Source: an uncultured Rheinheimera sp. (GTDB taxonomy: Bacteria > Pseudomonadota > Gammaproteobacteria > Enterobacterales > Alteromonadaceae). Taken from it: a DNA stretch of 14,029 bases. The stretch's first letter is position 1; each line of letters begins with the position of its first letter. The stretch spans positions 1 to 14,029 of the forward strand of contig CALTZU010000091.1 in NCBI GenBank assembly GCA_943913835.1, in the 5' to 3' direction. The notes under the pieces were generated by a model. The model saw only the letters and a list, made by a program, of their open reading frames with translations, was not told the origin of the DNA and did no database searches. Below, piece by piece: positions 13,836-14,029 of the stretch. Made by a program: the position numbers and the translations under genes.

Positions 13836-14029
13836 ATGAGTTCAGTAATAACGGGTAATTTTGGTTATCAACCAACGGCCCCTGTAGCTGCAGCAAATGT
13901 CGCGGTTGAGCTGAATAAAGTGAAAAGTGCTCCGGAGACTACGTCACCCGAGTCCGAAAAGCAGACTGAGCCGCAAAGTGCTCAGAAGGCGGTAACTGCG
14001 GACGAATTAGGGGAAGCTGTTGAGAATAT
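13836..14029 (+). CDS. flaG: FlaG-like protein, 5' part (runs off the window)
   Basis: The frame opens at ATG 13836 (MSSVITGNFGYQPTAPVAAA...) and stays open to the window end, 64 codons seen. An Ala/Pro/Thr/Glu-rich, probably disordered N-terminus leads into VTADELGEAVENI, which matches the start of the FlaG core (usually ELxxAVExxN). FlaG proteins affect filament length and are usually next to flagellin genes and before fliD. The ATG at 13832 meets a stop after eight codons and is excluded. Identity rests on position, composition and the short core start, as most of the conserved domain lies beyond the edge. Confidence 0.82.
   Translation, partial: MSSVITGNFGYQPTAPVAAANVAVELNKVKSAPETTSPESEKQTEPQSAQKAVTADELGEAVEN

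Overview
The window comes from a flagellated gammaproteobacterium. It holds the second half of a class III-type flagellar locus, and every gene lies on the + strand. The gene order (flgF-G-H-I-J-K-L, then flagellin genes, then flaG), the short cysteine-free flagellins of 275-276 residues, the sigma28 -10 boxes of the form GCCGATAC/GTCGATAC and the moderate GC content fit the Alteromonadales/Rheinheimera-Alishewanella area. That genus-level placement is inference only.

Region 1 (1-7747) is the hook-basal-body and junction operon. A near-perfect sigma54 promoter at 5-21 precedes flgF. It is followed by closely spaced genes for the proximal and distal rod (flgF, flgG), the L ring (flgH), the P ring (flgI), the rod cap/muramidase (flgJ) and the two hook-filament junction proteins (flgK, flgL). 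A weak sigma28-like site overlapping the flgJ stop may give flgKL a second, late input.

Region 2 (7748-9361) holds one 513-residue GT-B-type glycosyltransferase-like gene between flgL and the flagellins. It ends at a terminator. Its position suggests a flagellin-modifying role, but the sequence does not prove it.

Region 3 (9362-13756) is a tandem array of four flagellin genes, called fla1 to fla4 here. They fall into two pairs: fla1/fla2 are about 95% identical and fla3/fla4 about 86% identical. Each gene has a different control region. fla1 has two sigma28 promoters. fla2 has one. fla3 has only what looks like a decayed sigma28 promoter, followed by a structured leader and a nine-codon upstream ORF. 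fla4 has a strong promoter and a long leader with hairpins. Arginine codon bias predicts fla4 as the most highly expressed filament subunit and fla2 as the least.

Region 4 (13757-14029) has a perfect 24-bp palindrome overlapping a sigma28 promoter, then the 5' end of a flaG-like gene cut by the window edge.

Together the layout reads as a timing programme. Sigma54 drives rod, ring and junction genes. Sigma28, released after hook completion, drives flagellins and flaG. The glycosyltransferase sits at the boundary between the two. No mobile genes, tRNAs, rRNAs or CRISPR arrays were seen. One REP-like palindrome serves as the terminator of fla3.
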